The notes beneath the pieces were generated by a model. That model saw nothing but the letters and a program-made list of their open reading frames with translations. It did no database searches and was not told where the DNA came from. Below, piece after piece: positions 1-6,998 of a stretch of 24,444 bases of DNA. Where the stretch lies: contig JAFQOY010000137.1 of NCBI GenBank assembly GCA_017412025.1, positions 1 to 24,444 on the forward strand, given 5' to 3'. The DNA comes from Clostridia bacterium (lineage in GTDB: Bacteria > Bacillota_A > Clostridia > Christensenellales > Aristaeellaceae). The translations under genes and the position numbers were made by a program. The stretch's first letter is position 1, and every line of letters starts with the position of its first letter.

Positions 1-508
1 GCACCGGCGAACACGGCTTTGAAAAGCGCAGCTGATAGTCCTCAAACCGCTTCCCCTCTTCCAGCGGCACATTGAATCCCGGATGCCCGCCAAGGCCGAA
101 GTGCATCGTCCTTTCATCCCGGTTGACAACCTCATAGGTGACGTTAAGCCGGTTTTCTTCAAGCGCGTAGACCACGCGCAGCACAAAGCGCCGGGGATAC
201 TGCGCATAGGTTTCCGCATTGTCGCAAAGCTCAAAGACCATGCGGCTTTCGCCTTTTTCTGCAAGCGCAAACCGGCTGTACGGCGCAAAGCCGTGTATCG
301 GCATGCTGTGCGTCTCCCCGTCCATCACACAGCGCCCCTGCCAGAGCCTGGCCACATACGGAAAGAGATTCGGCGCGCGGCCGTTCCAGTATCGCTCTTC
401 CCCCTGCCAGAGAATCTCTGTGCCATCCGCAGCACGGATGGACTGAAGCTCCGCGCCGTCTTCGCTGGCTGTCACCGTCAGATACGCATTGTAAATCGCA
501 TGCAGCAT
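1..508 (-). CDS. Aldose 1-epimerase (galactose mutarotase family), 3' end cut by window edge
   Basis: This encodes the N-terminal 169 residues of an aldose 1-epimerase, a cytoplasmic enzyme that interconverts alpha and beta anomers of free sugars. I see the family pattern NLFPYVARLWQGR (about residues 47-59), the IHGFAPYSRF block (71-80, with H72) and a later FGLGGHPGFNVPL block with a second histidine, the spacing expected of the LacX-like branch. The C-terminal part with the catalytic glutamate lies outside the window. The ATG at 508-506 shares one base with the stop of the upstream kinase (TGATG), and a GGAGAA-type ribosome site precedes it, so the two genes are translationally coupled. 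Its place after a sugar isomerase and a PfkB kinase suggests that it supplies the right anomer of a free aldose to that pathway. The family is confident; the exact sugar is unknown. Confidence 0.85.
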   Translation of the reverse strand, partial: MLHAIYNAYLTVTASEDGAELQSIRAADGTEILWQGEERYWNGRAPNLFPYVARLWQGRCVMDGETHSMPIHGFAPYSRFALAEKGESRMVFELCDNAETYAQYPRRFVLRVVYALEENRLNVTYEVVNRDERTMHFGLGGHPGFNVPLEEGKRFEDYQLRFSKPCSPV

Positions 509-1461
509 CAGATCATTCTCCTCATCACATCTTCAAGCGAAGGCACGCTGGAAATACCGCCGTGCTTCGTCGCAGAGAGCCCTGCCGCCGTGCAGGCAAA
601 GGTCACGATCTCCTCCAGCTCCTCTCCGCTGAGCGTATCCGCCGCTTTTCCATTTTCCAGCAGCCGGTATAGTGCGCTGCCGCCGAAGATATCGCCCGCG
701 CCCGTCGTATCCACGGCCTGAATACCCGAAAGGGCGGGAACCTTTCCGCGCACGAGGCCGCTGCTGTAAAAGCAGCCGTCTGCGCCGCAGGTGACAAACA
801 CCAGCTTTACGCCATAGTTTTCAAGGATGTGTTTGGCGCCGTCTTCCGGTCTCATCCCGAAGAGGAACTCCACCTCCTCGTCGCTGATCTTGACGACGTC
901 CGCCTGGGCAAGCCCCCAGAGCATCTGCTCCTTCGCCGTTTCAGCGCTCTTCCACAGGGGCTTTCGCAGGTTCGGGTCATAGGTGATCAACTTGCCGAGC
1001 GCTTTGGCATAGGCCACAGCCTGCTGCGTCGCGCTGCGCGCGGGCTCGTCTGTGAGGGAAAGCGTGCCAAAGTGAAACACCTTCGCCTCGTCAATCAGGG
1101 AAAGGTCGATTTCCTCAAACCGCAGGCAGGTGTCCGCGCCAGGTTTTCTGGCGAAGGAAAACTCGCGGTCTCCGGTTTCATCCAGCGTCACAAACGCCAG
1201 CGTGGTGAATACATCGTCCGCGCCAATCAATCCGCGCGTATCGATGCCTGCCTCTTCCAGCGTGTTTTTCAGCAGCCTGCCAAACTTGTCCGTGCCCACC
1301 TTGCCCAGCAGCGCGGTCTTCTTTCCGAATTTTGCCAGCGCGGCCAGAAAATTCGCCGGCGCGCCGCCGGGATGCGCGGCCATCGTCGGATATCCGTCGG
1401 CGTCTGCGGAAAGCATGGTGAAGTCAATGAGCAGTTCGCCCAGAGCGACAACGTCAATCAT
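508..1461 (-). CDS. PfkB-family carbohydrate kinase, probable fructokinase
   Basis: This 317-aa ribokinase/PfkB-fold kinase transfers phosphate from ATP to a sugar hydroxyl in the cytoplasm. The N-terminal strand MIDVVALGELLIDF, the substrate-side GGAPAN signature (residues 32-37) and the C-terminal signature DTTGAGDIFGG (251-261, catalytic base D257 in the GAGD anion hole) are all intact, and the length is normal for the family. A GGAGGAA ribosome site sits a few bases before the ATG. Twelve bases separate it from the upstream isomerase gene, and its stop overlaps the mutarotase start, so the three form one operon. The isomerase next door makes ketoses (fructose from mannose, xylulose from lyxose), so fructokinase is the best guess. 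PfkB substrates are hard to call from sequence, and another ketose kinase is possible. Confidence 0.88.
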   Translation of the reverse strand: MIDVVALGELLIDFTMLSADADGYPTMAAHPGGAPANFLAALAKFGKKTALLGKVGTDKFGRLLKNTLEEAGIDTRGLIGADDVFTTLAFVTLDETGDREFSFARKPGADTCLRFEEIDLSLIDEAKVFHFGTLSLTDEPARSATQQAVAYAKALGKLITYDPNLRKPLWKSAETAKEQMLWGLAQADVVKISDEEVEFLFGMRPEDGAKHILENYGVKLVFVTCGADGCFYSSGLVRGKVPALSGIQAVDTTGAGDIFGGSALYRLLENGKAADTLSGEELEEIVTFACTAAGLSATKHGGISSVPSLEDVMRRMI

Positions 1462-1473
1462 CGCAGTTCCTCC

Positions 1474-2160
1474 TTATTCAGCCGCCGGATACTCGTTGCA
1501 CAGCAGACGGTACGGCGCTTCATCCTCCTCAATCTCCGGGAAGCGGCCCACCGGCGGATTGAAGCGGTTGTCCGTGTTGTCGTCGTTGCACTGGCTCACC
1601 TCGCCCAGCAGCACGGGGCCCGTCCCCTCCTCCACGGCAAAGTCGTGATAGAGGAACTGCTGCACATGGATACTTTCGCCCGGCGTCAGGCGGATCTGCG
1701 TGCCGGCGGGGACGGTATAGGTTCGCCCGTCCGTATGCACGGTCACGTCGGATTCATAGTCGATCTCCTCGTTCGGGAGGGAATTGTACACGCGGATGAG
1801 CACGTTGCCGCCGCCGCGGTTGATGATGTCCTCCGTCTTATACCAGTGGAAGTGATTGGGCGCATACTGCCCCTCCTTGAGATAGAGCAGCTTTTCCGCA
1901 TAGACCTTGGGATATTTTTCCGCCATCGCACGGTTGCCGTTGCGGATGGTGATCAGCGAGAAGCCGAATTGATCAAAATTGCCCAGACCGTAGTCCGTGA
2001 TGTCCCAGCCTAGCATGCAGTCGCGCACCTCGTCGTATTCATGGCCGATGGTCTGCCACTGCTCAGGCGTAAAATGGCAGAACGGCGGCAGATAGCAGTG
2101 ATATTTTTCGCACATCGCCTCCAGCTCGCGCAGGGCGGCGTTCACTTCGGATCTCTTCAT
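1474..2160 (-). CDS. D-lyxose ketol-isomerase family (cupin sugar isomerase)
   Basis: This 228-aa cupin enzyme of the D-lyxose isomerase family reversibly converts D-lyxose to D-xylulose; characterised members also act on D-mannose/D-fructose. The metal-site block NHFHWYKTE carries H103, H105, K108 and E110, and H172 sits in the later QFLYHDF segment. This matches the two-His/Glu/His site known for the family. An in-frame ATG at 2166 is also possible, but AGGAG at 2173-2169 is only 2 nt from it and 8 nt from the ATG at 2160, so I chose 2160. This is the first gene of a three-gene operon with its own promoter just upstream. With the kinase and mutarotase it makes a compact route from a free aldose to a phosphorylated ketose. 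No sugar transporter is visible in the window. Confidence 0.87.
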   Translation of the reverse strand: MKRSEVNAALRELEAMCEKYHCYLPPFCHFTPEQWQTIGHEYDEVRDCMLGWDITDYGLGNFDQFGFSLITIRNGNRAMAEKYPKVYAEKLLYLKEGQYAPNHFHWYKTEDIINRGGGNVLIRVYNSLPNEEIDYESDVTVHTDGRTYTVPAGTQIRLTPGESIHVQQFLYHDFAVEEGTGPVLLGEVSQCNDDNTDNRFNPPVGRFPEIEEDEAPYRLLCNEYPAAE

Positions 2161-2210
2161 GGTCATCGCTCCTTTCAGGATGAATGGTATACGATCGGTA
2201 TGTTACCTCT

Positions 2211-2238
2211 ATTATGACAAAAAGAATGCGCAGGTCAA
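2211..2238 (-). promoter_or_regulatory. Sigma-A type promoter of the isomerase-kinase-mutarotase operon
   Basis: Read on minus, a -35 box TTGACC (2238-2233) is followed after 16 nt by a -10 box CATAAT (2216-2211). This gives a leader of about 45 nt to the ATG at 2160. The leader carries an imperfect palindrome around 2186-2207 (GGTATACGATCGGTATG on plus) that could be an operator for a sugar-responsive repressor; that last point is speculative. Confidence 0.7.
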
Positions 2239-2378
2239 GGGGAAATCCAAAGAAAACCGCGACTTCTTTGCGCGTGGCTCTTCAGCCGGTTTCTCCCCTG
2301 CAATGTATGCCTTCAAACCGATAGAATCACCGATTCCGGCATGGCGGGCTTTCAGCCTGACAGGCGTTCCAGACATAA

Positions 2379-2417
2379 CAGGGCGCCGCTTCCCTTCTAT
2401 CGGGGAGCAGCGCCCTG
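2379..2417 (-). terminator. Hairpin after the kinase gene, probable terminator
   Basis: The arms CAGGGCGC (2379-2386) and GCGCCCTG (2410-2417) pair perfectly, and the inner bases GCTTCCC/GGGGAGC extend the stem with one wobble. It starts 12 nt after the stop of the LRR kinase and lies between that gene and the sugar operon promoter. There is no real U-tract on minus (GTTATGTCT follows), so termination strength is uncertain. Confidence 0.6.
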
Positions 2418-2429
2418 ATGACGTTTCAA

Positions 2430-5090
2430 TTATTTCAGCACGATCTCTCCCGCCGCCGGAATTCGTCCTCCGTTTTCCGCCTTGGCGTCCTGCAGGTAAT
2501 CGCAGAATTCAATCCCGTGCGCCTGCGCATATGCCTGCGCATAGCTTCCGGCAGAGCCAAGGATTTTAACGCTGCTGTCATCAAACGCCGTTTCGTGAAT
2601 GCTCACGACGGAATCCGGAATGATGACCACATCGCCGTCAAAGCCTGCGAATGCCTTTTCGCCGATAACCGTCAGCCCCTCCGGCAGGGAGACTCTCGTC
2701 GCTCCCGTCTCGATACTGGCAAACGCATACGGCGCAATCGCCCTGACCGCACCGGTCAGCGTCGCCTGATAGAGGAATTCACACCCCTCAAAGCAGCCTG
2801 CTGGCAGCACGCCGACAGACGGATGCGCCGGGTCGGAATCCACCGCATGAATCGCTGCCTCCCTCAGCTCGCTCCCATAGGAAAACGCGCCTTCGCCAAG
2901 CCGGTCAAGGTCGATGGTCAGATCAAGCGTCAGGATGTTGGTGAACGCAAACGCATCGTCGCCGATGCTGCGCAGGCTCTGCGGAAACTCCGCTTCATAC
3001 AGAGCCGTATCGCAAAACGCAGAGTCCCCGATCGTTTCAAGTCCCTCGGGAAAATCCACCTCATTGAGCTGCGTACGATAGAACGCAGAATCTCCGATAT
3101 GCCTGAGCGATGCCGGGAGATTGATCCGGCGCAGCGGAACGTTCCAGAATGCACTGCCGCCGATGATCTCCACGGTATCCGGAAGCACGACGTCGTTGAT
3201 CGCCTGTCGATCCCAGAACATGCCGTCCGGCACGTTTTTCAGCTTTGCTCCGAAGTCAACCTGCGTCAGCCCGTATCCGCAGTCGTCAAACGCACCCCGT
3301 GCCAGATACTGCAGACTGACCGGCAGTACGATCTCTTCGCATTCCCCCGGGAATTCGAATTCATCGTCGAGCAGGACAACCGGATGACCGTCGATATAGC
3401 TGGGCACGGTAAATCTCTCCTGCGCAGCCTCCGCCGCGTCATACTGCGCGGTCCGCTGCAGCCTGACGCCCGTTTCCACCTCGGCATATTCATAGCCGTC
3501 CGCATCCGCCTGCCCGTCCGCGCTGACGCAGGATCCCTTCGGAAAGCGGACCCTGCCGCCGACATGCTCATAGGCGTAATCCCGTCTGTCATAAAAACCC
3601 GTCTGCGTTTCAAGCGCAAACGCCTGTGCGTAAGAACCCTTTTCTCCGCAGAGCATCATCCGCTCCCAGGCTCCGGCAAATGCTGTATCCGCCATTTCCG
3701 TCACGCTCGGCGGAACGTTCACCGTGTGCAGCTTTGCGCAGCCGGCAAACGCATACGCGCCGATCTGCTCAACACCGTTTTCAAGCGTGACTGTGCTCAG
3801 CTCCGGGCACTCCGCAAACGTCATCCCGCCGAGCCTGCGCACCGTGCCGGGAACCTTCACATGCTGCGCTCCGCATTCCGCATCAAATACGCCGGATGCA
3901 ATACCCGACACAGGAATGCCCAGCAGCCGCCCGGGGATATCGACGACCGCCTGCTGCTTTTTCGCGGAAACGACGTGCCATCCGTCCGCATGGAGCGTAT
4001 ACATCAGCCCTTCGCCCAGCGGAAAACCGCCGGCAAAGTTGACCACGGCGGCAGCGGCGATCAGCAGCATGCTGGCAAAAGCCGCATACACCCTGCGCAG
4101 CAGCGCCCGTCTGCGCTGCGCCTCCTGCGGCAGCGGCATATTATAGAGCATCGAGCGGAATTCCTCGATGCTGTGGACCCGCTTCTTCGGCTCCACCACA
4201 AGGCCCGCCATCAATGCGTTTTCCTCGTGTTTTCTCAGCCGCACGCCCAGTGCGGACGGACGCTTCAGCGTATCCACCTTCACGCGCCCGATCGATACCG
4301 GCGGCATCTCGTCGGTCAGCATATGATACATCGTTGCGCACAGGCTGTAGATATCGCTCCACGGGCCCTGCACCTGCTGCAGGTCGTACTGCTCGACCGG
4401 CGCGTATCCGTCGCTGACCACGATCAGATTGGTCACATGCTCAATTTCTCGCGCAGAACCGAAGTCAATCAGCTTGATGCTTCCGTCCTCCTGCACCAGC
4501 AGGTTTTCCGGCTTGATATCACGATGATGAATGCCCTGCCTGTGTATGATTTCAAGGGAATCGATTACCTGCTTCATCATCCCGATCAGCGTCTTTGCAT
4601 CGGGGTGGTTTTCCTTCACATACTCATCAAGCGCGACGCCGTGCACATACTCCATGGCGATGTAGCAGGTGTTGTTCTCTTCAAAATACTCGTTGACCTG
4701 CACCACGCCGGACAGATTCCTGAACTGCGCAAGCACCTGCGCCTCCTGCCGGAAGCGGTTCAACCCCAGCTGATAGACCGTCTCCAGCGTTTCATACGCA
4801 CGGATATCATCGGAATCAGCGGTATTCCGGTATGCGAATCTGGCCGGGAAATACTCCTTGACCGCAACCGGGATCTGCAGATTGTGATCCCACGCCGCAT
4901 AGGTGACGCCAAAGCCGCCCGCGCCGATCACCGCGCCGAGCTGATACCGGTCATGAAGCAGCGTTCCGCTGTCCAGATGGCTGGCATTTTTCTCGCTCTG
5001 CGCCGCGTCATAGCCGCAATGCGGACATGCGCCGTCCTCTTCCATCTGCTTCATGCATCTGGAGCAGTAATACGTCCCTTCAATATCCAT
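2430..5090 (-). CDS. Receptor-like Ser/Thr protein kinase with zinc ribbon and extracellular leucine-rich repeats
   Basis: This is an 886-aa Hanks-type kinase. A short zinc ribbon (C9, C12, C22, C25) is followed by a kinase domain of about residues 48-315: glycine loop GAGGFG (56-61), lysine K78, catalytic HRDIKPEN (D191, N196), DFG (209-211) and APVEQY in the activation segment. A basic stretch and a membrane helix at about 334-352 follow. The remaining ~500 residues are BspA-type leucine-rich repeats (units such as IGDSAFYRTQL and LETIGDSAF), which face outside if the kinase is cytoplasmic. The ATG at 5090 is preceded by a near-perfect GGAGGTGA site at 5102-5095; the longer in-frame start at 5147 has no such site. 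The stop of the small membrane protein lies inside this ribosome site, implying coupling. It probably senses an extracellular ligand or envelope state and phosphorylates cytoplasmic targets; the ligand is unknown. Confidence 0.9.
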   Translation of the reverse strand: MDIEGTYYCSRCMKQMEEDGACPHCGYDAAQSEKNASHLDSGTLLHDRYQLGAVIGAGGFGVTYAAWDHNLQIPVAVKEYFPARFAYRNTADSDDIRAYETLETVYQLGLNRFRQEAQVLAQFRNLSGVVQVNEYFEENNTCYIAMEYVHGVALDEYVKENHPDAKTLIGMMKQVIDSLEIIHRQGIHHRDIKPENLLVQEDGSIKLIDFGSAREIEHVTNLIVVSDGYAPVEQYDLQQVQGPWSDIYSLCATMYHMLTDEMPPVSIGRVKVDTLKRPSALGVRLRKHEENALMAGLVVEPKKRVHSIEEFRSMLYNMPLPQEAQRRRALLRRVYAAFASMLLIAAAAVVNFAGGFPLGEGLMYTLHADGWHVVSAKKQQAVVDIPGRLLGIPVSGIASGVFDAECGAQHVKVPGTVRRLGGMTFAECPELSTVTLENGVEQIGAYAFAGCAKLHTVNVPPSVTEMADTAFAGAWERMMLCGEKGSYAQAFALETQTGFYDRRDYAYEHVGGRVRFPKGSCVSADGQADADGYEYAEVETGVRLQRTAQYDAAEAAQERFTVPSYIDGHPVVLLDDEFEFPGECEEIVLPVSLQYLARGAFDDCGYGLTQVDFGAKLKNVPDGMFWDRQAINDVVLPDTVEIIGGSAFWNVPLRRINLPASLRHIGDSAFYRTQLNEVDFPEGLETIGDSAFCDTALYEAEFPQSLRSIGDDAFAFTNILTLDLTIDLDRLGEGAFSYGSELREAAIHAVDSDPAHPSVGVLPAGCFEGCEFLYQATLTGAVRAIAPYAFASIETGATRVSLPEGLTVIGEKAFAGFDGDVVIIPDSVVSIHETAFDDSSVKILGSAGSYAQAYAQAHGIEFCDYLQDAKAENGGRIPAAGEIVLK

Positions 5091-5094
5091 GCAA

Positions 5095-5553
5095 TCACCT
5101 CCGTGTATCATTATAGCACGCAGCCGTATGTTCCGCAAACCGCGCATCCTGCCGCAAAAACACCTTGTTGAGCCGGATACACAGCATGATCTGGCTGATC
5201 ATGCCCGCAGCAGCGGCGACTGCAAGCGGCCAGATTCCCAGCAGCGACACGGCGGATGCAGCGATCTTGTCCGCGACAGCCGGATGGGTTATCGTCATCC
5301 GGCACAGGCCGTCTCCGGTCTCCTCCAGCGTGACCACGATCCGCCGGTCAAGCCCTATACATCTGCGAAGGCCGCTCAGGCGCGCCCTCGCATGCAGCAC
5401 ATGCCTGCCTTCTGGCGTCAGCATGCGTACTGTATCCATGTGTTCTGTCATGTTCAGGTGCTTCTGCAATCTCCTTGATACATCCGTCAGAGAACATTCC
5501 ATCCGGATGACCTTTCCCCGCGTTCCATGTTCAAATATGCACGGCTTCTTCAT
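5095..5553 (-). CDS. Small conserved-type membrane protein upstream of the receptor kinase
   Basis: This 152-aa protein matches no named family I can assign. Its N-terminal ~85 residues look like a small soluble alpha/beta domain (MECSLTDVSRRLQKHL, then strands around RIVVTLEE and CRMTITHPA). A hydrophobic segment of about residues 90-125, containing LLGIWPLAVAAAAGMIS, could form one helix or a hairpin. From memory, Clostridia carry short proteins with the same plan (basic N-domain, then ADK-type turn, WPLAV-type helix and a short tail), often beside zinc-ribbon proteins; this is recollection, not a search result. AGGTGAT precedes the ATG at 5553, and the stop lies in the kinase ribosome site, so the two are cotranslated. 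It may be a membrane partner or a substrate of the kinase. Confidence 0.65.
   Translation of the reverse strand: MKKPCIFEHGTRGKVIRMECSLTDVSRRLQKHLNMTEHMDTVRMLTPEGRHVLHARARLSGLRRCIGLDRRIVVTLEETGDGLCRMTITHPAVADKIAASAVSLLGIWPLAVAAAAGMISQIMLCIRLNKVFLRQDARFAEHTAACYNDTRR
5110..5138 (-). promoter_or_regulatory. Possible internal promoter for the kinase gene
   Basis: A perfect TATAAT (5115-5110) has TTGCGG (5138-5133) 17 nt upstream, inside the 3' end of the preceding gene. The start site would fall about at the ribosome site and leave a leader of only about 13 nt, so it may be fortuitous or give near-leaderless transcripts. Confidence 0.35.
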
Positions 5554-5748
5554 CGGATCACCTGATCAAACCGTTCTCTTCTCCCGTCTTTCGCTCCGTG
5601 AGCGGCGGTGCGTCCGCCGCATACCGTTTTGCTGCCTCTCATTCCGCTTCAGCTCCTTTTCTCTGCCATGGCGTATCTCTGCGTCTATTGTAGCGTCCGG
5701 CAGGCGCTCATCTGTCTCTTCCGAGTGGACAAACGCACCCGGCCTCCC

Positions 5749-5777
5749 TTTACGCAAGCCGAGCCTGATGGTATAAT
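5749..5777 (+). promoter_or_regulatory. Sigma-A type promoter of the helix-turn-helix gene
   Basis: TTTACG (5749-5754), a 17-nt spacer and a perfect TATAAT (5772-5777) precede the ATG at 5817 by about 40 nt. The rest of the 263-bp gap between the divergent genes (5554-5816) shows no convincing gene; the minus promoter of the membrane protein/kinase pair is presumably here, but I see only a lone TACAAT at 5692-5687. Confidence 0.7.
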
Positions 5778-5816
5778 ATCACCAGACGTCGACGACAGAA
5801 AGAAGGGGATTTCTTT

Positions 5817-6647
5817 ATGCGGTATTCCGGACAGACGGCAGGCAGGCAGACCTCCTCAAGCGAGAGGATCTCCAAAACCCAGATCATCCTCAACGGGCAG
5901 ATCTCTCTTAATGAGCTTGACAGCCTCCTCAGGGACGTCAGGCCTGCACCGAAGTTCTCTTCCCATCTGATGAATCTGCTGGCGCAGAGGGATCTTTCTA
6001 ACGAGGACTTTGCTTCCCTGGCCAACATCGGCCGTTCCACCGTTTACAAAATCCTGAACGGAAAGCAGCTGCCCGAACAGGACATGCTGCTGCGCATGGC
6101 TTTTGTGCTGGAGCTGTCGGCGCAGGAGGCGCAGCAGCTGCTCAAGGCCGCTCAGCGCGCTCTGCTGACGTCCTCCCGTCCCCGCGATATCGCCGTGATT
6201 GTCGGCCTGAACAATCACCTGACGCTCGATGAAATGGACGAGGTGCTCATGGAGCGCAGCCTCGCTCCCCTGACGCCTATCGAAAAGAAACTCTCCGAAT
6301 GCCTTGCGCCGTTCACAGGCGGCGTCACTTTCGATCAGCTGCTCGACCGCGCCGCTCTGCGTACGCCTGCGTTCATGAAAATTCTGCCCGCTTCGGGCAG
6401 AGACGCGGATTTTGACGTACTTGACGCCATCAGCGACGATCTTGAAAAGGACGATCTGCTGAAGATCGGTTTTGCACTCCATCTCAAGCCTGCCGAGGTG
6501 CAGCGCCTGCTGCGCATCGCCCGCCGCGCCTTCCTCAACAGGACAGATCCACGCGACTGCCTTATCATCGAAGGCCTTGCCTCCGGCATGACGCTTGAGG
6601 ACGTAAACGCCGCCCTGAAGAGGAGTCATCTTGAACCGCTGTATTAA
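5817..6647 (+). CDS. XRE-like helix-turn-helix protein with duplicated C-terminal module
   Basis: This 276-aa soluble protein has an HTH region at about residues 50-85 (LAQRDLSNEDFASLANIGRS then TVYKILNGKQLP), resembling the Cro/C1 type. The helical module after it is present twice. Residues about 91-154 (LLRMAFVLELSAQEAQQLL, RDIAVIVGLN, MDEVLMERSLAPL) align with about 214-276 (LLKIGFALHLKPAEVQRLL, RDCLIIEGLA, VNAALKRSHLEPLY). Between them a second, degenerate HTH-like segment precedes the second module. An AAGGGGA ribosome site lies 7-8 nt before the ATG. It is transcribed divergently from the membrane protein/kinase pair, which makes that pair the first candidate for regulation or for a phosphorylation relay. 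DNA binding is inferred from the fold alone. Confidence 0.8.
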   Translation: MRYSGQTAGRQTSSSERISKTQIILNGQISLNELDSLLRDVRPAPKFSSHLMNLLAQRDLSNEDFASLANIGRSTVYKILNGKQLPEQDMLLRMAFVLELSAQEAQQLLKAAQRALLTSSRPRDIAVIVGLNNHLTLDEMDEVLMERSLAPLTPIEKKLSECLAPFTGGVTFDQLLDRAALRTPAFMKILPASGRDADFDVLDAISDDLEKDDLLKIGFALHLKPAEVQRLLRIARRAFLNRTDPRDCLIIEGLASGMTLEDVNAALKRSHLEPLY

Positions 6648-6680
6648 TCTTGTTTTCTGTGCGGATTCTCTTTGCCCGTG

Positions 6681-6707
6681 CCGCGCGCGCTGCGGCGCGG
6701 TTTTTTT
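6681..6707 (+). terminator. Rho-independent terminator of the helix-turn-helix gene
   Basis: CCGCGC (6681-6686) pairs with GCGCGG (6695-6700), and the GC-rich loop can extend the stem. Seven T residues follow directly (6701-6707). It lies 34 nt after the stop at 6647. Confidence 0.9.
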
Positions 6708-6779
6708 GTCCCGGATTGTCTTTCCTGCCATCCTGAAGACAAAAAAGTCAACTGCTCCTCCCTGTGGAATCCAAATACG

Positions 6780-6827
6780 AAGGCGCTGTCTCAAAATGGC
6801 CAAAGAAGCCATGAGAGGCAGCACCTT
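6780..6827 (-). terminator. Long imperfect hairpin in the convergent gap, possible terminator or repeat remnant
   Basis: The 351-bp gap 6648-6998 between two converging genes holds no supported gene. Apart from the terminator at 6681-6707 it contains this hairpin, with arms 6780-6800 and 6808-6827 and a 7-nt loop. The arms pair over about 18 positions, better as minus RNA, where one mismatch becomes G-U. It lies about 170 nt after the cyclase stop. There is no U-tract, so it may be a processing or REP-like element rather than a true terminator. Confidence 0.45.
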
Positions 6828-6998
6828 CAGTATGTTGTTATGTTCTCGTTTCCGGACGTATGATTCCCCTTCGCTTTCATGCAGCATGCTCGCTTGCACC
6901 AGCAAGATCCGCACATTTTCTTTACACTCGCATCATGCGCAGCCAAGGGAAATGCCGCACGCATTCAAATGCTCAAAGCCTTCACGCAGCACGACCAC

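Noticed and set aside
2186..2207. Operator palindrome in the sugar operon leader as a separate feature
   Set aside because: Symmetry is only partial and no regulator gene is adjacent, so it is mentioned only under the promoter.
2418..5171. A 917-codon plus-strand open frame opposite the receptor kinase
   Set aside because: It mirrors the kinase gene, its translation has no recognisable domain and is rich in R, H and Q as expected of the complement of a GC-rich gene, and it lacks a ribosome site.
5566..5757. 63-codon minus frame just upstream of the small membrane protein
   Set aside because: It begins with TTG, has no ribosome site, has a composition of almost only charged residues, and overlaps the divergent promoter.
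5856..6914. Minus frame of 352 codons opposite the helix-turn-helix gene
   Set aside because: It overlaps a gene with a promoter, ribosome site and terminator, and has no recognisable domain.
6708..6998. Possible insertion sequence remnant between the convergent genes
   Set aside because: The hairpin arms recall sequences at some transposon ends, but no transposase fragment, paired ends or target duplication could be seen.
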